Shown here: piece after piece, positions 1 through 16,704 of the stretch
How the letters are laid out: each line of letters begins with the position of its first letter
Numbering within the stretch: the first letter of the stretch is position 1
Assembly: GCA_008931825.1 (NCBI GenBank)
Contig: QXVZ01025822.1
Span: 1-64,000 of the forward strand
DNA: 64,000 nt
Direction: 5' to 3'
Origin: Phallusia fumigata
Lineage: Eukaryota; Chordata; Ascidiacea; Phlebobranchia; Ascidiidae
Position numbers and translations under genes: made by a program
Notes under the pieces: generated by a model
The model's database searches: none
Seen by the model: the letters and a program-made list of their open reading frames with translations, nothing else
Told to the model about the DNA's origin: nothing

Positions 1-37
1 CTTTCTTTAACTGTTTTTAATGACAATGACATTTTAG

Positions 38-3000
38 ACATTTCCATGTGATCATGTAGATTGCAAGAAGGTATATTCTACCGCTCACCATTTAAAGGTA
101 AACTTTACTCTTTTCTCACTCTCCAAACACATTTTATTCATAACATTGTCAATACTAGGTTCACAAAAGAACACACACTGGGGAAAAACCATTTGTGTGC
201 AAGTGGGATGATTGCAAAAAGGTTTTTTCAACAAGCTACGCCCTCAAATCACACTATCGAGTACATACAGGTTGGCTATTCATTTTAAAAACTTTGTTTA
301 CACAACAAACTAAACATAATGACTTTGAAGGTGAAAAGCCCTACCCCTGCCCACAAGTTCAATGCAAGAAAGCTTTTAAGACTTCGGGAGATCTGCAGAA
401 ACACATACGTACCCATACAGGAGAAAAGCCATTTAAATGTCCTTTTGAGGGTTGTGGAAAGGTACAATCATTAGGGGCCTCTTTCACTAAGGGGGTACAT
501 ATTTTTTTACCCTGTTTTTTTCTTTTTCTAACGCAAGTTTGCTCCCATGTTTTGGTCAAGAAAGAGTTGTTTCAATTTCTCCAAATTTTCACACATGATA
601 GATAGGTGTCTAAAGTTGTGCATTGATAACTTTCTTGACATCTTTAATACCGCAATATTTAACAAAGTAATTCCTATTTTGATGGTGGATGTAATGCAAA
701 GTATTTTAAAGTGTTTTCTGACTTTAGTTTATTCAGTAATATTCAGTTTTTTGTTTACATGCCCTTTACTTCTGACATACTACTCCAAATGCATTGGAAT
801 TTGAAACGTACATATGTAGAGTGCTTATCATTGGTTGTTTAAAATTTTAGCATGATCTGTCAAGTATTTACCCTTACAGCCGCAAATATGTGTTTATATG
901 CTGACTGTTTTGCCCACAATGCGAAACGACCCGACGCAAGGGAGTGATTGACGAGTTTACGACACAAGCAGTGCAATGCTCAGCGGTTGGTGACAGGCTG
1001 TCACTTCACACATAAACGGGCGTTTGTTGGGAGCGGCCAGGNGCTGTCACTTCACACATAAACGGGCGTTTGTTGGGAGCGGCCAGGCGGGCGTTTCGCT
1101 GATTAAAATTAGGCGGTGATGACCTTAATACCTTTGCTATTTTCCGATGTCAAAGAGCGTGCGGCACAGCAATTTAATTATTCGTTTTTATTTGTTGTTG
1201 GATTTGTAGCGCATTGCTGAAACCGCGTTGCAAAGGGTTCAGAGATTGTTGTGCGGTTTGCTGCGACTCGGCCAAAGGTCACTGGTCCAAACGATTGGTT
1301 AGTGTGACTGTGGGGTTTAAATCATGGTTTTGAGATTGAGATTGACATGATGTAAGAAATGAATTAGTTGGATAATAAAGGGAAATCTTTAATTTTTGAT
1401 GACGAAGATTAGGTTTCGGCGAATAATTTGTTGCGATTCGGCCCAAACCGAACTTTTACGCACACAAAAAATGACGTTGTGGAACACCAACAATAGTGTC
1501 CGAGCCTTATAAATAAATGTTATTTCTTAAAACGACATTTGTTTTAAGGCTCAACACGGGTCTTTTCGGCTTATACGTACTTCACTTTCAAACTGCGTTA
1601 TAACTACCAAGTCTAACGACGAAACAATGCAATAAAGGATTTATGATTTTTCAGCATAACAATCAAATTGTTAGACAGGATGTTTTGTGATGCTGCTGTA
1701 TGTTATAAGTATTCGTGATTGCTGATGCTATAATCATTTTAAAACGAGCGCTTGAAGGTTAGATGAAGGTTTATCGCGTCAACTAGCATTTATTAAAGCA
1801 TTATCATTTTGTCCACTTACGGCAAAACATTGGTAATTCATTTGGAGGCGAGCAACGATGGCCGAGGCACCTCAGAACTAAGATAATAATGCAACACAAC
1901 TAATTAACTATTGTGTTGTAGCACCAGTGTTTGCCTGGCAGCAATACTCATGTGATTATGTTAAAAGCGAAGCGTACGGGTTTGCGTGACGTCACAAATG
2001 ATTCGGTTGATTCGGCCGTATTTATTCGGCAAAAACTGCCGAATATTCGGTTTCGGTCTGAACCTAATTTAGCTGATTCGGTACATCACTAATATATATC
2101 CAATGTAATAAAGGAAATGGTTCATGTGGAAAACATCATTTTTGGTGGAATTGTATGCGGAATGAAAATATGGAGAACGCCACCTCTCTAGTTTTGTGTG
2201 ACATTGTTTGTGTTTTTTAACACTTTTTGCTCAATCTAACTGCTATCTGTGTTCAGGCTTTCACAACATCAAACATTTGTAAGGTCCACATACGTACCCA
2301 CACAGGCGAGCGTCCCCACAAATGTCCTTATGCTGAGTGCTCAAAAACATTTACAAATATGACAAATTACAAAAATCATTTGCGAATCCATACAGGTAAA
2401 CTTGTTTGCATTCCATCTTATATCATAGCACACTTTTAAGGGTTAAATTTACTTTTTGTGTAGGAGAAAAACCGTATGTCTGTGAAGTAAAAAACTGTGG
2501 AAAGCAGTTTACAGAATACTCATCACTTTATAAACATCAGGTAACAATATTCCAATCAAATGCATAAACTGATTGTAAACTGTTTGTTGATTGGGCAAAT
2601 TACGTTTTCAGTAAAAGGCAAATACCTCACAAGCTAAAGTACATTATTGGTTGAATTTATTCAGTTTGCGGTTAACTTTGAAGTAATAGTTCAAGTAATC
2701 TTTATTGTGCCTAAAATGCAAATTAGATAGAAAAATACTTGATTCAGGTCGTTCATTGCGTTGCAAAGCCATACATGTGTCTCGACTGTGGAAAAATGTA
2801 TCGACAACCAAGCACTCTTACGTTGCATCACAGAAAAGCTCACCGGGGTCGTGAGAGCGTGGCATTTGCTGAAAGTCAAGGTATGGCAGTAGCTTACATT
2901 TGGATGTTAAACTATCACCAATAAACAAATCCAATTTAGGTATAACATCAACTTCCGATGATGACAACCAAAACGTCAAACATCAGTCGAGAATTGTATC

Positions 3001-4404
3001 TAATGTTGCTTCAACAACACAGGTACATATGGATTTTCAACCTACGCTTTAGGGCAGCTTTTTTATTTGTTATGTGTCTAAACTAACATTACTTTTGCAT
3101 TTACAAAGGTGTTAAATGTGTGATATAGTGGTTTGCAAACTTATTACGGTACACTTGCAACTTTTACTTTGATTCGCATACCAAAGTAAGTTTTCACTAA
3201 AATCCATTTTCATAGTTATTTTACCTGTTGGCTGACATTATCATTAGTGCCATCGTAGATGCACTTAGAACAAAGCAAACTTATCTTAAACTAAAATCCT
3301 AATTGTAGTTGCGCGATACAGCTTCAATTGTCCTTCGAAAACACAACCATTCGTGTAATAACTTTGTCAACAGAGTTCAAGTAACTCAAACAATCAAATT
3401 GAACTGAGCAACTTGCAGGACTCAACACCAATACAAAACGTTTCGAACTCGCTAGACTTGTCCCAGTTCACCATGCCTTTATCAATACAAGATGGGGTAG
3501 GACATTTGATTTGATAAGATGTGTAAAGAATATACATGAGGAGATATTCTAACAGAAGACAACTCAACTTCTATTTTTAGACAATCTACCTGAATCGAAG
3601 CACAACTGTATTTCCCGACGGTACAAAGCAAAACACCAGCGTTACTGGTATTTTAGCTGTGACTGAAAAAGTATTTCCCTTACCAATTTCAAATAAACAT
3701 CGTGTTTTTTGCAGACGACGTTGCCAGCACAATTGAGGTAAAGAGTTTATCGGAAAACCCGGACATGTGGTTGACAGACGGTTCTAGTGCCGGGATTAGT
3801 GAGAACAAAACCGACGTGAGTCAAGTTGACCTGTTGCCTGAGGTTGCCGAAAAAACGGTGATATTTAATCGGGCTGCTGTTTTTCGAAAAAGGTGTAGTG
3901 AATCATCGCAAACCTATTTCATCCACTGTACAGTCTTGGGGCCGAATCCTATTGCGTCAAGTTTAAAGCGACGGTTGCGAAGCTTTCGACTAAATGCCAG
4001 TAATCCAGATAGTTTTTTTTCAGGAGATTAACTTATCGGGACCTATTGCCACTTTCGAATTGAACGGAGCCAAGTTTGTGGTTCAAATGGTAAGCGAAGA
4101 TGGAAATGCCGTTGTAGTAAAAAGTTCGTCCACTGTGCAGCCTAGTACATCGAGCCAACCCGAATCTTTTCAAATATACGACGAGGAGCAATCGACCCCT
4201 CATTCCAACCACCAAGCAACGGAATTAAAAAATACGCCACTGGAAAAACATAATTTCGAAAAATCAGACGGGTATTTTGTCGTGGATGCTACGTCGTCAA
4301 GTCTCGTTCATAACTGTGAAGAAACAAATGTAAACTTTCCTGCTGACGATGGTCGGACAACGCTTCTTTCAAATAACATTGTGCAAGGTAGTTTGCCAAG
4401 ATAG
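38..4404 (+). CDS. ZNF143: ZNF143/ZNF76 (Staf) family seven-finger transcription factor, 5' end missing
   Basis: Nuclear C2H2 zinc-finger activator; vertebrate Staf/ZNF143 binds promoters of snRNA and many mRNA genes. Exons I assign: 38-97, 159-270, 331-461, 2257-2395, 2464-2540, 2748-2880, 2940-3022, 3374-3496, 3581-3647, 3715-3815, 4024-4404. They sum to 1,407 nt, so 468 aa plus stop lie in the window. All seven fingers of the family are present with HTGE-type linkers, in family order: finger 1 has STAHHLK, finger 3 [13 protein letters not shown], finger 4 [14 protein letters not shown], finger 6 [10 protein letters not shown], finger 7 lacks the extra insert residues as in ZNF143. Intron 3 (1.8 kb) splits finger 4. 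The C-terminal part is acidic and Ser/Thr-rich, with a late QMVSEDG stretch that resembles the family's repeated activation motifs. The N-terminal activation region and start codon lie before position 1. ZNF143 and ZNF76 are vertebrate duplicates, so this is probably the single pro-orthologue. Confidence 0.93.
997..1087. repeat. 45 bp direct duplicate around a single N (assembly join)
   Basis: Positions 997-1041 and 1043-1087 are identical as far as I can read, separated only by one N at 1042. Both copies begin GCTGTCACTTCACAC and end GCGGCCAGG. A lone N between two identical overlaps is what a scaffolder writes when contig ends overlap but are not merged. I interpret it as an artefact inside the intron. 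Confidence 0.8.
1990..2092 (-). mobile_element. Possible end of a non-autonomous hAT-like DNA element
   Basis: Read on the minus strand, this segment starts TTAGTGATGTACCGAATCAG and runs into repeated CCGAATATTCGG-type words. It contains a 7 bp hairpin (TTCGGCA at 2025-2031, TGCCGAA at 2037-2043). Such a terminus followed by TTCGG-rich sequence is common in hAT-related MITE families in animals. I could not find a matching inverted end or a clear 8 bp target duplication upstream, so the element may be partial or the family call wrong. Confidence 0.3.
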
Positions 4405-5270
4405 CAACAGTTGCAACTTGCATTTGCGGTTTTCCATTTATTTTAAAGCGACACAAGGGTGTCGGCTACAAACCAAAGCTATGTAAACAGCTTGAAGCGG
4501 TTGCTATGCAGTTCGGTGTTTTACATTCATATTTTCAACATGTTTGCATTTAAGCTGCTTACCAATACAAAATACGGCGCACGCTTGGTTTGACAATACA
4601 AAGTTAGGCAATGCAACGATTTGCTTCTGTTTTGTTCACCAGATTGTATTGTATGAAATTTCGCTTCTGTGCCCNTGGTTCTTATGCGCTTGCACATTTG
4701 AACATTTTCTCTGCACAACGGCATACATAGCCAAGTACATTCTTGGCAATGTATGCCAAGTACGTGTAATTATATGGCTGTCAGTACAACAAGCAGTATT
4801 TTGTGTGATTGGTTAAACTGTCTTGTCAACATTAAAATGCAATAGTATCAACTAAACTTATGGTATAGATCAGGGCCAACTTCTCACTCCATTTCTTAAT
4901 TATGGTAGACCGGCTGGTTGGTGATAAAGTCAAATAAACAACAACAAATATGTGACCAGAGAAAAATAACCTTTGTAACTCTTTAAAAAAGTGCAGGCCT
5001 GCCCTAAAGCGTATAGCCAGCCCATTGCAAAAGGCAGCAAAGCATACACATAGCAAATCAGATAAATATTGTTTCTCCCTTCAAAAATTGTTTGATTGAA
5101 AAATGCTGTTGTTAGAAATTCCCTAAAAGTAATGCATAATCAGACACAATCAACCAGTTTAGACTGGACGATCAACCTGACGGCTCTACCTGAAGTAGAT
5201 ATTAATGGTCATCACATTGCAAGAACTTCTAAATAATTAAAAAAAATATCTGTCTCGTTTTTATCAACAG

Positions 5271-5400
5271 AATTTTGCTGCAACTACAAGACTTGAAGAA
5301 TGTCATTTTGAATTGTTCGATACATGTGGAAACCATGAAGACCAGTCTTGTGCAATAAAATTGTATCACCAAAAGCTAAATAAAATTCTTTTTTGATCAG
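5271..5400 (+). other. ZNF143: Probable terminal (3' UTR) exon and polyA signals of the ZNF143-like gene
   Basis: A good acceptor (TTATCAACAG) at 5270 is followed by two AATAAA hexamers on the plus strand, 5354-5359 and 5379-5384. A weak donor at 4388 (CAAG|GTAGTT) could join to it and would replace the last few residues of the protein with a short alternative end that stops soon after. Otherwise transcription may simply run through from the stop at 4404. The segment lies 477 bp before the stop codon of convergent TRAF7. No other gene is seen in 4405-5270, where one isolated N occurs at 4675. Confidence 0.45.
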
Positions 5401-5649
5401 TTGTGTTGTAATCCGATGTGCCCTGCACCCAAGTCACAAATTATTGTCTCACATGCAGAATGTACCATTATTTTCAAAATGCTTTTAAAAGTTATTTTTT
5501 AAAATAGTCATAGTGGTGGCACTTAGCGTGGTAAATGAAGCATTTCCTATTTTTGCCTTCTGAAAGCATAGGCATTTTTTCAAAACGAAGTGAAACTAGC
5601 TGTAATTTACCACAATATTTGAGTTTTTACAGTGTGGATGTGAAGGGTT

Positions 5650-5655
5650 TTTATT
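5650..5655 (-). terminator. PolyA signal for TRAF7
   Basis: The plus strand reads TTTATT, giving AATAAA on the minus strand 222 bp downstream of the TRAF7 stop codon. It is the nearest canonical hexamer I found. With the AATAAA pair at 5354-5384 on the other strand it marks a tail-to-tail gene boundary. Confidence 0.5.
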
Positions 5656-5876
5656 AATACACGAGTAAAAGCTAAACCGCAGCAAGTTAGTTAAAACTCA
5701 ATGATTGACACAAATAAAATAACGCAATTAAAATTAAATGCATGACAAAAAGAAAAACACTTAAGTGCATTTAAGACACTGAAACAACACTGTGCTTTGC
5801 TGTATCCCCTGTAGGTAACAACGAAATTGATTTTGATTTGTACACAAGGCACAGACATGATTTGATCCACTTTTGG

Positions 5877-8800
5877 TCACTGCCACACTTTTACAGTAAA
5901 ATCAACTCCACCGGAAAACACACGACCCCGCGAAACTGCTAAAGCCACAACGCTTCCCTGGTGACGAATAAGCGTCTGGGTGCAAATCATGTTCTCCATG
6001 CTCCAAACCTAAAAAGACGTTCGTCGCTGTGAGTGTGCGTTAGAAAGAAACATAAGGACCGCTTATCATTTCAAAATATTGAGAATGGACAGGCTAGTCA
6101 ATGGAAAAAAGTTCCAGGGGAATTGCTGCATGAAAATAAGTTTTAAACGAAGTTGAATAAAAACTCACCCGCAAGGATCGATCGTAAGAGGCGCTGAAGA
6201 CTTTGGTTTGTTCGGGTGTGCTCAAAACGGCAAGGGCGTAGACGATGCCGACATGTCCAGTAAGCTGGGCGACCGGCTCATGATTGCGAATGTCCCAAAC
6301 CTGCAGACACATTCTTGTTCAGTTAAAAAGCACATTTATTTGTAACTGGCCTATTATGTCGATTTCATTCTCTCAGGCTTGGACTAGATGGATCTTTGTA
6401 GCAATTGTCGTCAGACAAAAACATTCAAAATGTACAAAATATGTCAGAGTTATGTTTATGATCACGCTACTTTTTAAGTTTGTATCCTTTAAATCCATTT
6501 ATTTGTTCATTAACTTTTACACGCCTTTACTTGTTTGAGCAATACGTATATCGGAGTACACATACTTCAACACAATTTACTTTAAATAAACGTTAAGCGA
6601 TAATTATGCATTGGCCCTTTGAGTACAACTGACCACTGCTTCGAATCCAAGAACATTTTAGACAAATTAAATGACACACTGCACAGTTGTCGCCGAGTGC
6701 GTACGTAGGAGATGATATCATGTGCTTTCAAGCGTGGTGTTATTACACATATGGCACATTCCACGTTTACTGTAGCGCAACCAGATGTTGCTCATAGCGT
6801 GCAGTTAGCAATGCATCACAAATAGACCAGTGCAGTCACTTGGCCAGCGACCAAAGTCGTGTTTTGGGAGCCACTAACGGCAACTACACTTTGACTGAAA
6901 GACTTTTTGTGCATAGCTTACATGAATGCAATTTTCATAGGTTCCACAGACTATGTGATGATTTGTAACAGCAATTGAGTACACACTTCCCCCTGACGTC
7001 TGAAGTACATGCTTGCATTCCAATGTGAGCACATCCCATATCTAAAAAAAACCACAAAACGTTATTACTACATCATCTAAGGGTGTAAAATATATGATCA
7101 CTTTTACCTTTATAGTCTGGTATGATCCACTGTAGAGAAAATTGTTGTGTGAGACAAGTGCTCTGACCCAGTGATTAAGTCCTTGAAGTTCTTGGTGGAA
7201 CCTTATGTTTGCTCTTTCAACGTTCCAAACCTATTAGACAAACAGTTGCGCATAATGCTGATAGCACTAAATGAAAAAGAAAAATACTAATATAATGGAC
7301 AATGATCATTATAATACACACAATTTTTAGGCCAGTCATACCTTAATTGACTTAAGAGATCCACTAAACAGCATGTTGTTTGCACACACAAGTGTACAAA
7401 CTGGATTTTCATGGGCAGATATAGATGCAAGTTCTTCCAGGGTGTCGATTGACCACACCTTAACATTAAGGTATATCACTAAGTCAGTGGTGGGGTAAAC
7501 ACATGGCAATTAATCAAAAATACCTTTATAGTGCAATCTGCTGCCCCACTAAACAACTTGTCTCCATAGGCCGTCAATGCCAACACAATGCCTTCATGGC
7601 CCTCCAACGTTTTTTGACACTTGTAGTTTGTTGCTGTATCCCACACCTTAAATGCAAAGTTCAATTAAACACATACCACCAATATTAAATAACGCTTATG
7701 ATTAGTTGGTGCAAAATCACAGGATTAACTTACCTTGATTTGTTTGTCTGATGAGCCGCTAAACAAGTAATCACCATGAACACAAAGACACCAAACAGGA
7801 CCAGTGTGACCGACAAATGTACCTTTGCACTTGAATATTTGCTGGGGATCAAATGCTGTAAAGATGTCACAGGTGTTGTACACACTTAACTGGTAAAAAC
7901 AAAACTGGTTTAAACTAAAAAATCTTACAGCCAATATTTCCCATATGGAGTCGTGTGTTTAGGTCTTGGAGTTGATTATTGATCATAACAGTGTCCTGTC
8001 GAAACTCACGCAATTCTTCAACCAGCTTTGTTTGGTTGTTACTCAACACATCTGCCATAAAATAAGTGTCAAAAGCATCACCAGACAGTCATAAAGATTA
8101 TGTCCCCACCGTTATATACCTAGTTTAATCTCAAAGCTTTTCTCCAACTCATCAACCCTCTCAGCAGTTTTTGATAACATTGACCTGTTAAAAAAAGAAA
8201 CTTGTAAAGTTTATCACAGAAATAAAAAAACATGCAAATGGTTTAATACCTTAAAAAGTTATTTTCCTCATCCCTTTGTTTCATGGCAGAATGGAGCTTA
8301 GTGATTTTTTCATCCGTTACCTGAAGAAAGCCTTTGACAAACTCATACTTACAGTTTGCAGAATGTTGTGCTTGCGATTCCTGATCTCCCACAAATGAAC
8401 ATCTACAAAATTGTTTTACACTGGTTGACAAGGTGATCAAATTGAAAAATGAGGGTAAATGACAACACCAAACAGTATTGCTTACCCATATTTGTGATTT
8501 GGACATTTAATGTTTTTGCACAACTTTAGGTGCTCTTCTAAATGTAAACGCAGCATGATTGGGCAGGTTGGGTTGTTTGGGCAAGATATAGGTGCATACT
8601 GACAAGAGTCTTCATGTGCTCTAGAAAAACCACAAAATGTAACAGATCCACAGCTATATTAAAGTTAAATATGTTTACTTTCTTTCACTGAGTTTTACAG
8701 TGAATGGGCATCCTGAAGGGTTTACTTCATATTCACCAGGATGGTTTGCACTCAATCTGCATCCATATCGACAGTGGATGTACAATGCACCAACTTGGTC

Positions 8801-10305
8801 ACTTACTGCAAGATTCGGTAAAACCTGTAAATTCAGGAAAAAAGTAGGTTATGAAAGGAAATTCAGAAGGCTATGGGTGAGTTTGTGATTTGCGTACAGG
8901 GCTCATCTTTTTGTTATCAACGGGACAAGCTTCAACAGACTTGGAGCAGCGTCGACAAAATGAATGCCCACATGACATAATAATTGGCTCCTTGTAGACT
9001 TTGTGACAGATTTTGCACAAAAGTTGAGCTGACACATTTTCAACAAAAACCAGAGCCTGAAAATAAAACAAGTTAGCTTGTTTAAAAGAAATACAGGTCA
9101 TAACACGGTAAAAACCTGTACTTCTGAAGGGTTGGAGTGGTAGGAAGATGGCTGTGACAAAGTTGATGATGATGAATATGATCCCCGTGAACGGCTTTTA
9201 AAAAAATCTAATGAATCACTGTGTGCAAGACTCCTTGGTAGGCTGCCATGTGCACTTCCTCCACGAAGCTACAAACATACATGTTATAAGTAAAAACTAC
9301 ATTAAAATATTTGATATAGGCTGTTTACAGAACAAATTTAGTCAGCCCAAACTCATAAAGCAAAAACTTTTTGACCAAATATAATGAAACTTGAAAACAA
9401 CTTCGTACTTACATCCTCTCGACTATCACTGAATGATCTACAACTTGACATTGAAGCTGTTCGGTCATGTTCATACTCCACCTCACCCTCTGCTGTGAAA
9501 GGAATAACAAAACAGAGTGATTAGCATCAATTTCCTCAAACCAAAATTATCCACAAAATTAAGCACAAACTTACCAGTTGTGATTGTTGTAACAGTAGAA
9601 TGCAACGGCCCAAAGGTTGTTTCCAGGCGTGGCTAAAAAGAAAATCAAAGCTTATCACACATGTACAATCAACATTAGAGGTGAAGTATGTAGTGGCTGG
9701 GCCCACCCTGCTTACTCATTTGTAGTGGAGGTGACCTTGCATTTATTGTTAGTAGCAATTACTTTAAAGTTTGCTATTTAGGCAAAGAAAATATATTGCT
9801 CCAACACAATTTTTAATTCAAAGAGGCAAAATTTTAGGCAAAAAAATTGGAAAAAGCTTTGGCATGTCATGTTGTGTATGGTGTTGAAATCACATTTAAT
9901 TACCAGAAATTCTTCATCCATTGCTGCAATTAATGATGATCACAAGGCAAATGTTATGTTTGATGCAGCACTTGCTATTGGTAAAATAGTATCTGAATCT
10001 CCACTAAGCAACTTCAGTCGTTGTACACGTTAGTGACGTCACAATACAATGTGCTGACGCTGGCCTACGACCTTATCTTATATTTTGAAATTTTACAGTT
10101 ACGATTTTACAGTTACGAAACTTATTGTCTTCTAAAAAAATCTTACTGTCGATGATCGACTTCCTCCGGTGCTTGAAACGGAAAATGATCGTCTAGTTTT
10201 TGCCACAGACGCACTTGATCTTGGCAAATGAATATGGTTTTGTTCAGCTCGCTCTGAAAGCGCCGAGGACGTTGAACTAGCAGTTGAAAGCCTTGATCGC
10301 GACAT
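5877..10305 (-). CDS. TRAF7: TRAF7 E3 ubiquitin ligase (RING, TRAF-type zinc fingers, coiled coil, seven WD40 repeats)
   Basis: Cytoplasmic RING-type E3 ligase that in vertebrates partners MEKK3. Seventeen exons (high to low): 10305-10147, 9632-9575, 9492-9413, 9268-9116, 9056-8898, 8824-8679, 8620-8486, 8402-8250, 8184-8120, 8051-7929, 7855-7734, 7646-7524, 7458-7342, 7230-7108, 7041-6922, 6300-6169, 6008-5877. They total 2,100 nt (699 aa; human about 670). In order: a Ser-rich N-terminus beginning [11 protein letters not shown]; an ETTFGP..STVTTIT patch shared with the human N-terminus; a RING (CKICHKVY...CGHSFCRRC...CPVDN) in exon 5; TRAF-type Cys/His fingers in exons 6-8; a coiled coil in exons 8-10; [15 protein letters not shown] opening the propeller; then seven WD40 blades, each mostly one exon starting at VWD/VWS/IWD. 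The C-terminus ends TVKVWQ. Exon phases all match. Start chosen because the preceding splice frame begins at this ATG. Confidence 0.96.
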
Positions 10306-10772
10306 TGGCAACGTCGAAAGTTTTTACCCAGTCGTCTACGCTCAGTGTGCAACCGATACCTAGCGTTATATCAAATCTAACGCCAAACCTAAGATCACAA
10401 ACTATAATCTTCCAGTTCCGCACTCCAAACCAAATCGGAAACAAAACAATGTGAATGTACTTTGCTGGTATCCGATTTGTTCGTAACTATACGCATATAT
10501 TTTATGTATATTTCACAGGGTTTGTTCTAGAAAAAACATTTGTTTAACGTCAGAAAAGTTTTTATAATTTTTTTAATTAAATTACTCTGTTGGGGCATCT
10601 GGGTACTTGCCAAAACTTGTTTTGTTGTTTTTGCAGTTTTTAAACAGCAAGGGACTTTCCCTAAAGTGGCAGCCACTACAACGTGTTGTAGTTGACCTTT
10701 TGTTTTGAGCGTTTTGTTTGTTGAAATACAATTTTCCTAAGTGCCTATGTGCTGCGAAAAGTGTATTATAAA
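10306..10772. promoter_or_regulatory. Shared head-to-head promoter region of TRAF7 and TGS1
   Basis: Only 467 bp separate the two divergent start codons, so both 5' UTRs and both promoters must lie here unless distant leader exons exist. Visible elements: GGGACTTTCC at 10651-10660, an exact match to the classical kappaB site, and ACTACAAC-GT-GTTGTAGT at 10675-10692, an inverted repeat with 8 bp arms and a 2 bp spacer. No TATA box is clear next to either gene. Whether either element binds a factor is inference. Confidence 0.5.
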
Positions 10773-15686
<4,914 letters not shown>

Positions 15687-16704
15687 ATCGAAAACTTCGG
15701 GGGCAGTTGTAGTGGTAACTTGGCTTTGAAAGAGCTGTACTGTTGCGCCAGTTACATAAGCAACTTTGTACGCTAAACTTTGGTTTTACGTCGTGTTCGT
15801 GCATTAAACCGCGACGATATTGAAAAATGATTGATTTTTGAGACTTGCTTGAAAACGTAATATCCAATTGTCAAAAAAAAAAGAATTTTACTCGTTGGAG
15901 CTGTTAAGATTTTGTTGGATTGCCGTTTCAGAATATGAAGCCGTCTTAATTACCAGGTTACCTGCCATGCTGTATGTGTGTCTTGTGCTTAAAATCGCCC
16001 TTTGAATTTGAGCTTTTTCCTACTATCATATTTCATTGCTAGAAAGTCAGTACACGCAGAAAGAAAAATTGACTTGCTTCAGGGTCAGGTCAAACCCAAA
16101 ATATTCATTGTGTTCAACCTTGCTTCCTTGCGACCTACTGTCATGTTGTGACTTGTTTTCTTACAGTTTTGAAACCTCAATGGGCCGGGTTGCGTGAATT
16201 GCGACACTCAAGCTCGCGTCAACATGTATGCGCGGGCAACAGTTACACAAGCGAAGCAAGTCTGGTTAAACATTAACATTCGATCGTCCCAGGAGCAACG
16301 TATCCCGCTTATCGGGCTCACGGCCCACCGACTGTTTGCTCGCTCTCGTTGAGATTTACTAATAACTGTCTCGCTTTGTTTGTCTCGTTTCGATTGTCTT
16401 GCACAGAGTGTGTGCAAGGAAAAAACAGCCGTGTTGGGCGAGAGCAAAGTTCGGCTGTTGCTCTGTTTGTCCGCTTATCTTAAGCAAATGCGCGCGATAC
16501 GCCTCGTGTCGGCACCGGTTTGCGTGGGAAGGAAGGCAAACTGCCGCGACCTTCCTGCATTAACTGCCGACCTTAACCTTAGTGACCCCGCCACAAGTGC
16601 TGTTGCATTTATTAATGAAAAACCGAACATCGAATAACATGGTGCTTAGGCGGTTGCCATAGAAACGAATGGTGCATTTCGAACTCTCGGTCGTCGTTAG
16701 CAGC
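15687..16704. other. Convergent intergenic region between TGS1 and the FABP gene
   Basis: Both neighbours end here: TGS1 stops at 15686 on the plus strand and the FABP gene stops at 16705 on the minus strand. A minus-strand AATAAA (TTTATT at 16608-16613) sits 92 bp beyond the FABP stop. No canonical AATAAA was seen for TGS1; an ATTAAA variant lies near 15803. The stretch 16200-16650 is somewhat GC-richer and has overlapping open frames on both strands, none resembling a protein family I know. Confidence 0.6.

Larger units (their letters stand above)
462..2256 (+). other. Large intron of the ZNF143-like gene with repeat-like sequence
   Basis: This 1.8 kb intron separates the two halves of zinc finger 4 (donor after GGAAAG, acceptor GTTCAG). 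No coding exon was seen in it. It holds the single-N join at 1042 with its 45 bp duplicate, several TTCGG-rich stretches (about 1400-1450 and 1995-2085) and the hAT-like end described separately. Its base composition is more repeat-like than the neighbouring short introns. Confidence 0.7.

Noticed and set aside
3816-4029. Read-through of the ZNF143-like exon to a stop near 4029
   Set aside because: A strong GTGAGT donor and pyrimidine-rich acceptor remove it and give a longer in-frame C-terminus; it may exist as a retained-intron form.
16380-16637. 85-codon plus-strand frame between TGS1 and FABP
   Set aside because: Lies in a convergent 3' region, no family resemblance, overlaps frames on the other strand.
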